A DNA stretch of 64,000 nt, taken from Micavibrio sp. (GTDB lineage: Bacteria > Pseudomonadota > Alphaproteobacteria > Micavibrionales > Micavibrionaceae). The stretch is taken from positions 1-64,000 of the forward strand of contig JAQGJB010000035.1 of assembly GCA_028290825.1 (NCBI GenBank), in the 5' to 3' direction. Below, one piece after another: positions 52,953-61,953 of this stretch (within the stretch, counting starts at the first letter, position 1; each line of letters opens with the position of its first letter). The notes beneath the pieces were generated by a model. The model saw only the letters and a program-made list of their open reading frames with translations. It did no database searches and was not told where the DNA came from. The translations under genes were made by a program, and so were the position numbers.

Positions 52953-55900
52953 ATGGCCAATCAACAAGCATCGACCACCAGCACTCTCTCTGGTTCCGGT
53001 TCCACCCAGCTATCCTTCACCACAGCCGATATCAAGGGCATGGCCCTTTCAAACGGCGCCCTTCTGATCACGAAGGTGGATGGCTCGACCGTGACGGTTG
53101 AAAACTTCCGCGACATGGCCTCGCAGAATGTGAAGCTCTCGCTGGCTGATGGCCAGACGATCGACACACACAAACTTTACGACACGCTGAGCACGACAGG
53201 CCCGCTGGCCGCGACCGAGCAAAGCGTTGCCGTCACCGCCGTTCCGCAGGCTGTGACCATTGCTGCTCCGCAGGCTGGCCATACGACAGAGATCACACTC
53301 CAGAACGGCCAGACTTATGTTCTCGGCTTCAACCCTGCTTCCGCAAGCAGCACGACGATTGAAAACGGCAACCTGGTCATGAACTTTGCCGACGGCTCCC
53401 GCGTGATCATCAACGGTTACGAACAGGCTGTTGAAGGTGCGAACGCACCCCGCCTGACCCTTGCCGACGGCAAAGTGGTTGACGGCATCGCGCTGCTGCA
53501 CACCGCAGAAGACAACCATAATGCAAAACCGGAAGATACCGCCGATCTCCGCAAGGGGGGCGATGACGTCTCCCTCGCTGAAGCGGCCCAGCAACTCGCA
53601 GCCGTTGAACCAGCTGCCGGTGGAGCCGGCGGCGGCGCAGGCAGCGGCCATGGCTTCGGCTTTGGTTCGGCAGTTGATGCGGCCCCTCTCGGTACCATTC
53701 CAAACGTAGGTCCACTGGGCCGTACGGCCCTGGAATTCAGAATTCCTGAATTCACCGAAAGGCCATTCGCGCTTGATGAGGTGACGCCGATCAGCCCGCC
53801 GACAATCATCGTCAACAACAACCAGCTGACCAACGGCGTCAACAGCGTTATCGTGAAAGAAGACGGTTCCGTTTTCGTTTCGATCGATGCCGACCGCGGC
53901 ACGTTCCCTGTGGGCGGCGAAATCCTGACTGTTACCGTTACCGGTATCAATCCAGCCTGGGGCCTGACCTTCACAGACGGCAACTATAATCCTGCCACCG
54001 GTACCTGGACGATCACCTTGCCACCGAATACCGATTACCATGGTGGCCTGACCTTCACGCCGCCGGCACAATCCGATATCGACATGACCGGCCTGGTCGC
54101 CACCGTTTCCGCACTGGAACCGGACAGCAATACCACTCTAACCGCGTCGGCACCGTTTGAAGTTGATACAGACGCCGTAGCGGATAAACCGGACATCACA
54201 GCGTCCGGCGCAACGGGCAACGAAAACACAGATCTGCCAATCACCGTTCACGGTGCGCTGGGTGCCGATAAAGACGGCTCCGAAACCATCACCGGTTACA
54301 CCATTGGCGGCGTTCCGGCCGGCTTCACGCTGAACCACGGCACATTTGATGCGGTTAACAATGTCTGGGTTCTGTCCCCGGCAGACCTGACGGGCCTGAC
54401 CATTCATGCCCCGGCTAATTTCACCGGTTCCCTGACCCTGACCGCGACGGTCAACAACGCGGAAACCACCCTGACCGGCAAAGAATTTGACACAAGCGAC
54501 AACACCAACCACGCCACGACCGATCTGCTCGTAACCTGGAATCCGGTTGCAAACCCTCCAGCCATCACCGTCAATAACGGTGTTGATGATGCGGTTGTTA
54601 AAGAAGACGGTTCAATCTTCGTTCCGATCCATGCCGAACTTGATCCAAAAGGTTCAGGCCATGAAATCCTGACCGTTACCGTCACCGGGATCGACCCGTC
54701 CTGGCACCTGACCAATACGGACGGTACTTATGACCCGGTTGCGGGCACATGGACCATCACCATGCTGCCAGGCCAGAACTACACGGGCGGCCTGACCTTC
54801 GCTCCGCCGGCACAATCCGATATCGATCTGACCGGCCTGAACGGCCACGCCGATGCGTATGAGCCAGCCTCCAACACCCATGCCGGTGCGGATGATGGTT
54901 TTAATGTCATCACTGATGCCGTCGCCGACAAGCCAAACGTGGATGCGCCGGATCATTCCGGTCATGAAAACACCGTTCTTCCCGTCACCTTCACGGCATC
55001 CCTGGGTGCTGATAAAGACGGTTCTGAAACCATCACCGGTTACTCGATCTCGGGTGTTCCGGCTGGCTTCAGCTTCAGCGCCGGTCATCAAACCGCGCCG
55101 GGCACATGGGTATTTACACCAGCCGAAATGGTTGGCCTGACCGCATCCTCGCCGCATAACTATGTCGGCTCGATCCCGCTTACTCTGACTGTGCTCAACG
55201 CTGAAACCAACATCAGCGGTAAAGAAACAGACACAACCGATAACACTAATTCCGCATCCGATCCGTTCAGCCTGACCTGGCTGCCGGACGCGAATCCGCC
55301 AACCATCACCGTCAATAACGGTATTGATGACGCGCATGTGAAGGAAGACGGTTCGGTCTTCGTTCCGATCCATGCCGAACTTGATCCAAACGGTTCAGGT
55401 CATGAAGTTCTGACCGTTACTGTCACAGGTATCGATCCGTCCTGGCACATCACCTACGCCGACGGCACATACAATGCGGCCACCGGTACATGGACGATCA
55501 CAATGCCAGCCGGTCAAAATTATGTTGGCGGCCTGACCTTCGCGCCTGCCCATGACAGTGATATCGATCTGACCAGTCTGAACGGTAAAGCGACCGCTTA
55601 TGAGCCTGCGACCAACACGAGCGCAAGCGCGAATGACGGTTTCAACATCATCACCGATGCGGTGATCGATGCGCCGACCCTGACCGTTTCGAACTCCGCA
55701 GGTTCGGATAATGCCCCTATCGCGCTCAACATCTCGACCGCGACGACCGATACGGACAAATCAGAAACAATCACGCACGTGACGATCAAGGGTGTGCCGG
55801 ACGGCGCGACCCTCTCGGCCGGCACCTATGACGCAGTCAGCAAAACCTGGACACTGACCCAGGCGCAACTGACCGGTCTGACCATGACTCCGATCCATGG

Positions 55901-58900
55901 TACGCCGGGCGTTTACACGCTAACCGTGACCACGTTCGCCAAGGAAACAACACTGCATGGCGGCGAATACGACCTGACCGACAACGATGCAAGCCTGAGC
56001 AAGACCCTGACCGTCACCGTTAGCGATGATGTGCCGCATGATCTGAAGGCTCCGGTCCTGACCGTTGATGAAACGACGCTGGCGACAACACCGACAGTCA
56101 CCGTATCGAACACGCTGACGGCGAATTTCGGTTCCGACACACCAGGCACTTACGGCTTTACCGGAGCGACCCCGGCAGGCCTTACTTCAAACGGCCAGGC
56201 TTTGTCCTACGCCCTCAACGGCAACACCTATACAGCGACGGCGGATGGTCACACGATCTTCACCCTGACGCTGAACCCGACGACAGGCGTCTATACGTTC
56301 AGCCTGACCGGGACGCTGGACCACCCGAACCCTAACGATACCAATGAAGCTATTGCGCTCAATTTCGGCGTCAAGGCGACCGACTCGGATGGCGATGCGA
56401 TCAACGGCACCGTCACGATCAACGTTCTGGATGATGCGCCAGTTGCGCATGACGACCATAACAACTTCGACTTCCTGGTCGGCCACACGGACGGGAACGT
56501 TGTTTCCGGCCTGCATGGCGGCGCGGGCGCGGGTGATACACTGTCCCAGGACGGCAACAACCATGTGACGCAGGTCAGCTTCGGCACGACCACGGTCAAT
56601 GTTCCGACAACGGGCACCGTTTCAATCCATGGCGATCACGGCACACTGACCATCGATTCCAAAGGCGGGTATACCTATGTTCTCGATGCCGGTGCGGGTG
56701 CGGGTTCAGGCGGCGGCGAAGTCAAGCATTTCGCAACCACCAACCTTTATCCGGTACAGCCGGAAGGCCAGCATCTGCCGGATGGTTCCCCTTATTTCGG
56801 GATCAAGTCGGGCGATCTGACAGTTTCCGCCGCTTCGACCGCAACCATTACCTATGTTCATGACGGCGCCGGATATAACAATACTGTCGGTACCTTCCTG
56901 ATCAACCCTAACGGCACCATCACCGGTATCAACGTAACGATGCCGGCGCAGGACGCCGCCGCAACCGGTTCGACCATCAGCGCCTCGATCGGCGCCGGTC
57001 AGACCCTCGGCTTCTTCGTTGTTGCGAATGCAGCCAACGATTATCCGGGCGTCAATTTCGGCAGCGGTTCGCTGGCGATGGTTTATCACTACGGCCAGGC
57101 CGATGCCCGCGCCGCAACAGTTAATGATCATGGCAGCGATGTCGCGGTCGTTCATACAAGCGCAGGCGGCGTCGTTACCGTGATCAACGATCCGGCCTAC
57201 GTCACCACTTCCGCAGGCGGCAACAACAACCTCAACGAAGACAGCCTGCAGCACACCGTGTCCGGCCTGGTTTCCAGCGGGAACGACACCGTTCTGCGCG
57301 TCGGTCTCGAGGATCTGCCGCATAACGGCGATGCTGACTTCAACGATGTTGTGTTCGATGTTTCGATCAAATCAAACACCACAACGGTAGACCCTGTAGG
57401 CGACAAATTCGTTTACACCCTTGCCGACAATGATGGCGATACATCCAAAGCCAACCTGACGTTTGATGCGACGCCGCCGGTCATCAACCCGCCGACGCTG
57501 GTTGTAAACAACAATATCGACGACGCGCATGTGAAGGAAGACGGTTCGGTCTTCGTGGCGATCAAGGCGACCCTCGATCCCGCAGGCCCGGCATCACAGG
57601 TTCTGACCGTGACCGTTACGGGTATCGATGCATCCTGGCACCTCACCAACGCAAACGGCACCTATAACGCGACAACCGGTATCTGGACCATCACCCTGCC
57701 GGCAGGCCAGAACTACAATGGCGGCCTGACCTTCGCGCCACCGGCCAACAGCGACTACGACATGTCCGGCCTGAACGTAACAGCGAAAGTGGTTGAGCCG
57801 AAAACCGGCCTGACCGCGCAAAGCCAGGATGGTTTCAACATCATCACCGATGCGGTTGCCGACAAACCTGATCTTGATGTTACCGCCGGAACGGCGAAAC
57901 AGGATCATGGCGTTGCGGCGATCAACATCTCCGCCGCTGTGACGGACAAGGACTCCGAAACGATCACCGGCTACAAAATCACCGGTGTACCGGCTGGCGC
58001 AACGCTCAATCACGGTGTGCTGACCAACGCGGCCACAGGTGAATGGACGCTGAAAACCGGTGACATCACCGGCCTCACCCTGACCCCGAAAGCCGGTTAC
58101 TCAGGTTCGTTCCAGCTGTCCGTTACCGTGTTCAATGCCGAAACCAGCCTCCATGGCGGTGAATACGATACAACTGACAACACCAACTCCAACACCAAGA
58201 CCGTTACGGTTGTCGTCTCGGCAAATGATGTTCCGGTTGCGGTCAACGATACAGCGACAGTTGATACCTATGTCAACAACGCCAAAGTCACCGGCAACGT
58301 GATGGATAACGACCATAAATCGAGCGATACACCGAACACGGTAACCGCCGTCAAGTTCGGCGCAACAATCGTGACCGTCCCTGCAACCGGCGAGGCGACA
58401 ATTGTCGGCCAGTTCGGCGTGCTGAAAGTCGGCGCGGATGGTCATTATACCTACACGCTGAACAACGGCGCCCACCCGACTTCAGGCGACCAGTTTACCT
58501 ACACGCTGAAAGATGTGGACGGTGACAGCTCAAGCGCCAACCTGAACGTGGGCTTTGTTAACCCGACACTTCTGGTCGGCACCAATGTCAATGACACCGA
58601 TGGCGGCACAACGCCGTATAAAGTCGGCACCGGCACCGGTACAATTACCGGCGACGGTTCCCGCGATATTCTGATCGGCGATGTTGGTGGCTCCAGCCAG
58701 ACCCCTGGCATCAAAGACTACAATGTTACGATGATGCTGGATGTCTCAGGCTCGATGGGGAATAAAGGCGATCCGAATTCCCGTATCTCGCTGCTGACCA
58801 AGGCTGTGAAGAACCTGATGGCGGACTTCCATGATTATGACCATGGCACGATCCAGGTTCACCTGATCGCGTTTGCAACCGGGACCTCGAGCGAAGCGAC

Positions 58901-60014
58901 ATTCACCGTTACGAATGATGCAAGCTACAACCAGATCCTGAACTACTTAAGCAACCTGACGGGCGATGGCTTCACTAACTACGAAGCGCCGATGCAGTCG
59001 GCTATCAACTGGCTGAACGGTGCGGAACCGATCAAAGGTGCAACCAACATCAGCTACTTTGTTTCCGACGGGGAGCCAAACCGTTACAACAACAACTCGG
59101 GCGGCGTGTCGGAAGGCAATATCACCCAGATCACAAACCAGCTGAACGGCTCGGCGGACGGCACCAACGAAATCGCGCAGCTGAAAGCACTCAGCCAGGT
59201 GATCGGCGTTGGCATCAATGTCGGTTCGGCGATCAGCAATATCGATCAGCTGACCAGTTCCGGCCACGCGATCAACGTTGTTGATCCGCATGATCTGAAC
59301 GCGGTTCTGGCGGCAACCAATCCGCTGACCCAGGTATCATCCGTCGGTGCTGACCACCTGGTCGGCGGCGCGGGCAACGACCTGATCTTCGGTGACAGCA
59401 TCAATACCGATGTTCTGGCTGCCGCACATCATATGGGGACAACGGCCGGTGCGGGCTGGGATGTATTCGCGAAACTGGAAGCCGGTCAGGTGGCGGATGC
59501 CACAGGCTGGGGCCGTGCGGATACACTTGCTTACATTGCGGCCCATGCCGAAGAACTGGGCAAAGAAACCCTGTCCTCGACCGGCAACCACCGGACGGGC
59601 GGCAACGACCGTATCGAAGGCGGCTCGGGCGACGACATCATCTTCGGTCAGGAAGGCAATGACTGGATTTACGGCGGTTCCGGTGCAGACGTTCTCTACG
59701 GCGGTTCCGGTGCGGATACATTCGCCTACAAGAACGCCAGCGAAGGCGGCGACCATGTGAAGGATTTCAGCGTCAGCGAAGGCGACAAGCTTGATCTTTC
59801 ACAGCTGCTCAGCGGGATCGGTTATGATCCGGTGTCTTCCGCGATCCATAACTTCGTCTTCACCACCGATACGACGGCGGGGACAGTGATCAAGGTGGAC
59901 GTTACCGGTACCGGAAATGCGGCAGGCGCCCAGGCGATTGCCACACTGGACGGCGTCCACGGTGTAACCCTTGCCGACCTGATTGCCGCGCACGCGGTTC
60001 AGACGGTCGCCTAG
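52953..60014 (+). CDS. Giant type I-secreted adhesin with Ig-like repeats, DUF4114, VWA and RTX domains
   Basis: A 2353-residue surface protein. Residues 1-200 form a beta-rich module like the retention domain of LapA-type adhesins; a glycine-rich linker with PAAG at 220-223 follows. Four ~245-residue units then occur: starts near residues 279, 534, 780 and 1510, with the signature PPTIxVNN...VKEDGSVFV...LTVTVTGIDPSWH and GADKDGSETITGYxIxGVPAG. Residues ~1162-1475 hold a VCBS-like and DUF4114 block (VLRVGLEDLPHNGDADFNDVVFDV). A second VCBS-like segment is near 1765-1870. A VWA domain begins near 1921 (MMLDVSGSMG, metal-site DxSxS). RTX repeats (2130-2260) and a VC_A0849-type export signal close the protein. 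No Sec signal. Genes for the exporter follow. Confidence 0.95.
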   Translation: MANQQASTTSTLSGSGSTQLSFTTADIKGMALSNGALLITKVDGSTVTVENFRDMASQNVKLSLADGQTIDTHKLYDTLSTTGPLAATEQSVAVTAVPQAVTIAAPQAGHTTEITLQNGQTYVLGFNPASASSTTIENGNLVMNFADGSRVIINGYEQAVEGANAPRLTLADGKVVDGIALLHTAEDNHNAKPEDTADLRKGGDDVSLAEAAQQLAAVEPAAGGAGGGAGSGHGFGFGSAVDAAPLGTIPNVGPLGRTALEFRIPEFTERPFALDEVTPISPPTIIVNNNQLTNGVNSVIVKEDGSVFVSIDADRGTFPVGGEILTVTVTGINPAWGLTFTDGNYNPATGTWTITLPPNTDYHGGLTFTPPAQSDIDMTGLVATVSALEPDSNTTLTASAPFEVDTDAVADKPDITASGATGNENTDLPITVHGALGADKDGSETITGYTIGGVPAGFTLNHGTFDAVNNVWVLSPADLTGLTIHAPANFTGSLTLTATVNNAETTLTGKEFDTSDNTNHATTDLLVTWNPVANPPAITVNNGVDDAVVKEDGSIFVPIHAELDPKGSGHEILTVTVTGIDPSWHLTNTDGTYDPVAGTWTITMLPGQNYTGGLTFAPPAQSDIDLTGLNGHADAYEPASNTHAGADDGFNVITDAVADKPNVDAPDHSGHENTVLPVTFTASLGADKDGSETITGYSISGVPAGFSFSAGHQTAPGTWVFTPAEMVGLTASSPHNYVGSIPLTLTVLNAETNISGKETDTTDNTNSASDPFSLTWLPDANPPTITVNNGIDDAHVKEDGSVFVPIHAELDPNGSGHEVLTVTVTGIDPSWHITYADGTYNAATGTWTITMPAGQNYVGGLTFAPAHDSDIDLTSLNGKATAYEPATNTSASANDGFNIITDAVIDAPTLTVSNSAGSDNAPIALNISTATTDTDKSETITHVTIKGVPDGATLSAGTYDAVSKTWTLTQAQLTGLTMTPIHGTPGVYTLTVTTFAKETTLHGGEYDLTDNDASLSKTLTVTVSDDVPHDLKAPVLTVDETTLATTPTVTVSNTLTANFGSDTPGTYGFTGATPAGLTSNGQALSYALNGNTYTATADGHTIFTLTLNPTTGVYTFSLTGTLDHPNPNDTNEAIALNFGVKATDSDGDAINGTVTINVLDDAPVAHDDHNNFDFLVGHTDGNVVSGLHGGAGAGDTLSQDGNNHVTQVSFGTTTVNVPTTGTVSIHGDHGTLTIDSKGGYTYVLDAGAGAGSGGGEVKHFATTNLYPVQPEGQHLPDGSPYFGIKSGDLTVSAASTATITYVHDGAGYNNTVGTFLINPNGTITGINVTMPAQDAAATGSTISASIGAGQTLGFFVVANAANDYPGVNFGSGSLAMVYHYGQADARAATVNDHGSDVAVVHTSAGGVVTVINDPAYVTTSAGGNNNLNEDSLQHTVSGLVSSGNDTVLRVGLEDLPHNGDADFNDVVFDVSIKSNTTTVDPVGDKFVYTLADNDGDTSKANLTFDATPPVINPPTLVVNNNIDDAHVKEDGSVFVAIKATLDPAGPASQVLTVTVTGIDASWHLTNANGTYNATTGIWTITLPAGQNYNGGLTFAPPANSDYDMSGLNVTAKVVEPKTGLTAQSQDGFNIITDAVADKPDLDVTAGTAKQDHGVAAINISAAVTDKDSETITGYKITGVPAGATLNHGVLTNAATGEWTLKTGDITGLTLTPKAGYSGSFQLSVTVFNAETSLHGGEYDTTDNTNSNTKTVTVVVSANDVPVAVNDTATVDTYVNNAKVTGNVMDNDHKSSDTPNTVTAVKFGATIVTVPATGEATIVGQFGVLKVGADGHYTYTLNNGAHPTSGDQFTYTLKDVDGDSSSANLNVGFVNPTLLVGTNVNDTDGGTTPYKVGTGTGTITGDGSRDILIGDVGGSSQTPGIKDYNVTMMLDVSGSMGNKGDPNSRISLLTKAVKNLMADFHDYDHGTIQVHLIAFATGTSSEATFTVTNDASYNQILNYLSNLTGDGFTNYEAPMQSAINWLNGAEPIKGATNISYFVSDGEPNRYNNNSGGVSEGNITQITNQLNGSADGTNEIAQLKALSQVIGVGINVGSAISNIDQLTSSGHAINVVDPHDLNAVLAATNPLTQVSSVGADHLVGGAGNDLIFGDSINTDVLAAAHHMGTTAGAGWDVFAKLEAGQVADATGWGRADTLAYIAAHAEELGKETLSSTGNHRTGGNDRIEGGSGDDIIFGQEGNDWIYGGSGADVLYGGSGADTFAYKNASEGGDHVKDFSVSEGDKLDLSQLLSGIGYDPVSSAIHNFVFTTDTTAGTVIKVDVTGTGNAAGAQAIATLDGVHGVTLADLIAAHAVQTVA

Positions 60015-60035
60015 ATAGTTTACAGAATCTATTTT

Positions 60036-60076
60036 AAAGGGCGATCCATAATAACGCATGGATCGCCCTTTATCTT
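60036..60076 (+). terminator. Intrinsic terminator of the adhesin gene
   Basis: AAAGGGCGATCCAT, loop AATAACGC, ATGGATCGCCCTTT is a perfect 14-bp stem followed by ATCTTTC. Together with the tolC-family gene having its own leader, this suggests separate or attenuated transcription. Confidence 0.85.
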
Positions 60077-60176
60077 TCGCCGGGGATGATTCGATCCTGC
60101 TAAAAAGTTCCTTTTGCTTATAGGAAAATAATGCTGGAAAATCGTGTTCAATCAGGCTAAAAGTCCAGTTCTATGA

Positions 60177-60190
60177 AGGCGCTAGCGCCT
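60177..60190. promoter_or_regulatory. Perfect palindrome upstream of the outer membrane channel gene
   Basis: AGGCGCTAGCGCCT is a perfect 14-base palindrome, 36 bases before the start codon of the TolC-family gene. It may be a protein-binding site near the promoter or a leader RNA fold; no regulator is identified. Confidence 0.35.
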
Positions 60191-60225
60191 ATTTGTTCAT
60201 TCAAAGTTATTTAAGGGGAATACCG

Positions 60226-61791
60226 ATGTCCGCACGCCTGTTCAAGCACCTGGCTCTCAGTGCTTCTTTCGCGGTCCTGATGCTTTCTGCTAACGGCGCA
60301 AACGCAGCTGAAGGCGCAGGAATGCCCGCAATGCCAGCACCTGCCGTTGCGAAAGCTGATACAGCGCCATTTGCAACGATGAGCGCACCCGCCACCAACG
60401 GCGAAAAACTCAACAGCAAGCCGAATGCACTGACCATCGTTCAGGATAGCAACGGCGTTGATGGACGGGCTCCGGCTACGCCGATGACTTCAACAGTCAC
60501 AGGGAAATCAAGTGCAGGTCTTCCCGGTAAAGTGACAATCGCCGATGCGATTTCATTCGGCGTCAGCACCAACCCTGAATATCTGCGTAACGCCGATAAT
60601 CGCCGCGCGACAGATGAAGAGCTGCGTCAGGCAAAAGGTCTGTGGCTGCCATCCCTTGATTTTCAAGGTGATCTCGGCGGCGAGATGACCAACAACCAGT
60701 CGACACGTCACGATGGCCGCGGCGACCGCACAGACAAAATGTTCCGCACACAAGCCGGTCTGACCCTTACACAAATGCTGTATGACGGTTCCAATACAAG
60801 CCAGGAAAACACCCGTCAGAAAGCCCGTGTGCTTTCCGCTGCTCACCGTGTGAAAGAAGCTGCCGAACTGACAGGCGTTTCGATTGTTGAGTCCTACCTC
60901 GATGTGCTGCGCCAGCGCGAATTGCTGACCATTGCGCGTCAGAACGTCAATGACCACCTGACCATCATGGACCAAATCCAGGACAGCGCCAACGCAGGCC
61001 GTTCGACCGATGCCGATAACGAGCAGGCCCGTGCCCGTCTCGCCTCCGCCCGCGCGAACGAAGCCAGCATCCGTGAATCCTTACGCGTTGCAGAAGCCAA
61101 TTTCATCCAGCAGGTCGGCGATCCGCCACAGGATCTGGTGATGCCGCTGGTGCCTGTTGATGCGCTGGAGAAAAATGTCGAAGAGGAAGTGAAAATTTCC
61201 CTGCATCAAAGCCCGACAGTCGATATCTACGAAGCCGATGTCAACGTCGCGCATGCTGAATTCGAAAAATCGAAAAGCAGCCTCTACCCTAAAGTGGACC
61301 TTCAGGTCAACGGCCGTTCGGGCCGCAACATGAACGGCGTCCGCGGCGGCGACTCCAGTGCTTCGGCGCTGGCTGTTGTGAACTGGAACCTCTATCGCGG
61401 CGGTGTCGATACCGCGAATATCCGCGAGCAGATCAGCCGCGAAGCACAGGCGAAAGAAGAGCGTTCAAAAGCCGCGCGTCAGGTCGAGAACGATGTTCGC
61501 ACCACCTGGGCCCGTATGGTATCCGCCGGTGAGCGCGCGAAGGAATTCGCAACCCAGGCATCCGCCAACACCGAAACCGTCAAGGCTTATAAGGATCAGT
61601 TCGATCTGAGCCGCCGTACGCTGCTTGACGTTCTCGATGCGCAGAACGAATTGTTCGTTTCAAAGAGCAACTCGGTCAATGCCGAATTCGTTGAAATGTT
61701 CGCCGTGTACCGCCTGCTCGGCCTGAAGGGTGAATTGCTCCCGACACTGGGCGTTGCCTACCCACGCGAATCAGATCCGGCGAAAATGTAA
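60226..61791 (+). CDS. TolC family outer membrane channel of a type I secretion system
   Basis: A 521-residue outer membrane efflux protein of the TIGR01844 (type I secretion TolC) kind. It starts with a signal peptide (LALSASFAVLMLSANGANA), followed by an unstructured ~80-residue spacer, then two OEP repeats: VTIADAISFGVSTNPEYLRNADN, QAGLTLTQMLYDGSNTSQE, then ADVNVAHAEFEKSKSSLYPKVDLQVNGRSGRNMNGV, ALAVVNWNLYRGGVDTANIREQ and QFDLSRRTLLDVLDAQNELF. ATG 60226 is preceded by AAGGGGA. Lies directly after the adhesin and before the ABC exporter. Confidence 0.94.
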   Translation: MSARLFKHLALSASFAVLMLSANGANAAEGAGMPAMPAPAVAKADTAPFATMSAPATNGEKLNSKPNALTIVQDSNGVDGRAPATPMTSTVTGKSSAGLPGKVTIADAISFGVSTNPEYLRNADNRRATDEELRQAKGLWLPSLDFQGDLGGEMTNNQSTRHDGRGDRTDKMFRTQAGLTLTQMLYDGSNTSQENTRQKARVLSAAHRVKEAAELTGVSIVESYLDVLRQRELLTIARQNVNDHLTIMDQIQDSANAGRSTDADNEQARARLASARANEASIRESLRVAEANFIQQVGDPPQDLVMPLVPVDALEKNVEEEVKISLHQSPTVDIYEADVNVAHAEFEKSKSSLYPKVDLQVNGRSGRNMNGVRGGDSSASALAVVNWNLYRGGVDTANIREQISREAQAKEERSKAARQVENDVRTTWARMVSAGERAKEFATQASANTETVKAYKDQFDLSRRTLLDVLDAQNELFVSKSNSVNAEFVEMFAVYRLLGLKGELLPTLGVAYPRESDPAKM

Positions 61792-61811
61792 TTTTCAGCC
61801 CGCTTCGTTAT

Positions 61812-61846
61812 AAAAACCCCAGCCTTCTTGCTGGGGTTTTTCTTTT
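61812..61846 (+). terminator. Intrinsic terminator of the TolC-family gene
   Basis: AAAAACCCCAGC, loop CTTCTT, GCTGGGGTTTTT is a perfect 12-bp stem with T-rich end (TTTTTCTTTT). It would separate the channel from the ABC exporter transcript. Confidence 0.9.
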
Positions 61847-61953
61847 GGAAAATAGCGCAGTGAAATAGGTGCAAGACCCTTAGATTTTGTTAACCGTTTG
61901 TCTGTGATACTATTGATGAACAAGAGTTTTTTCTCATAGCAAGGATTGCTCCC

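Noticed and set aside
53049..54071. 340-codon minus-strand frame inside the adhesin.
   Set aside because: It has many Cys/Arg/Gly and no motif; repeat units on the plus strand explain the open frame.
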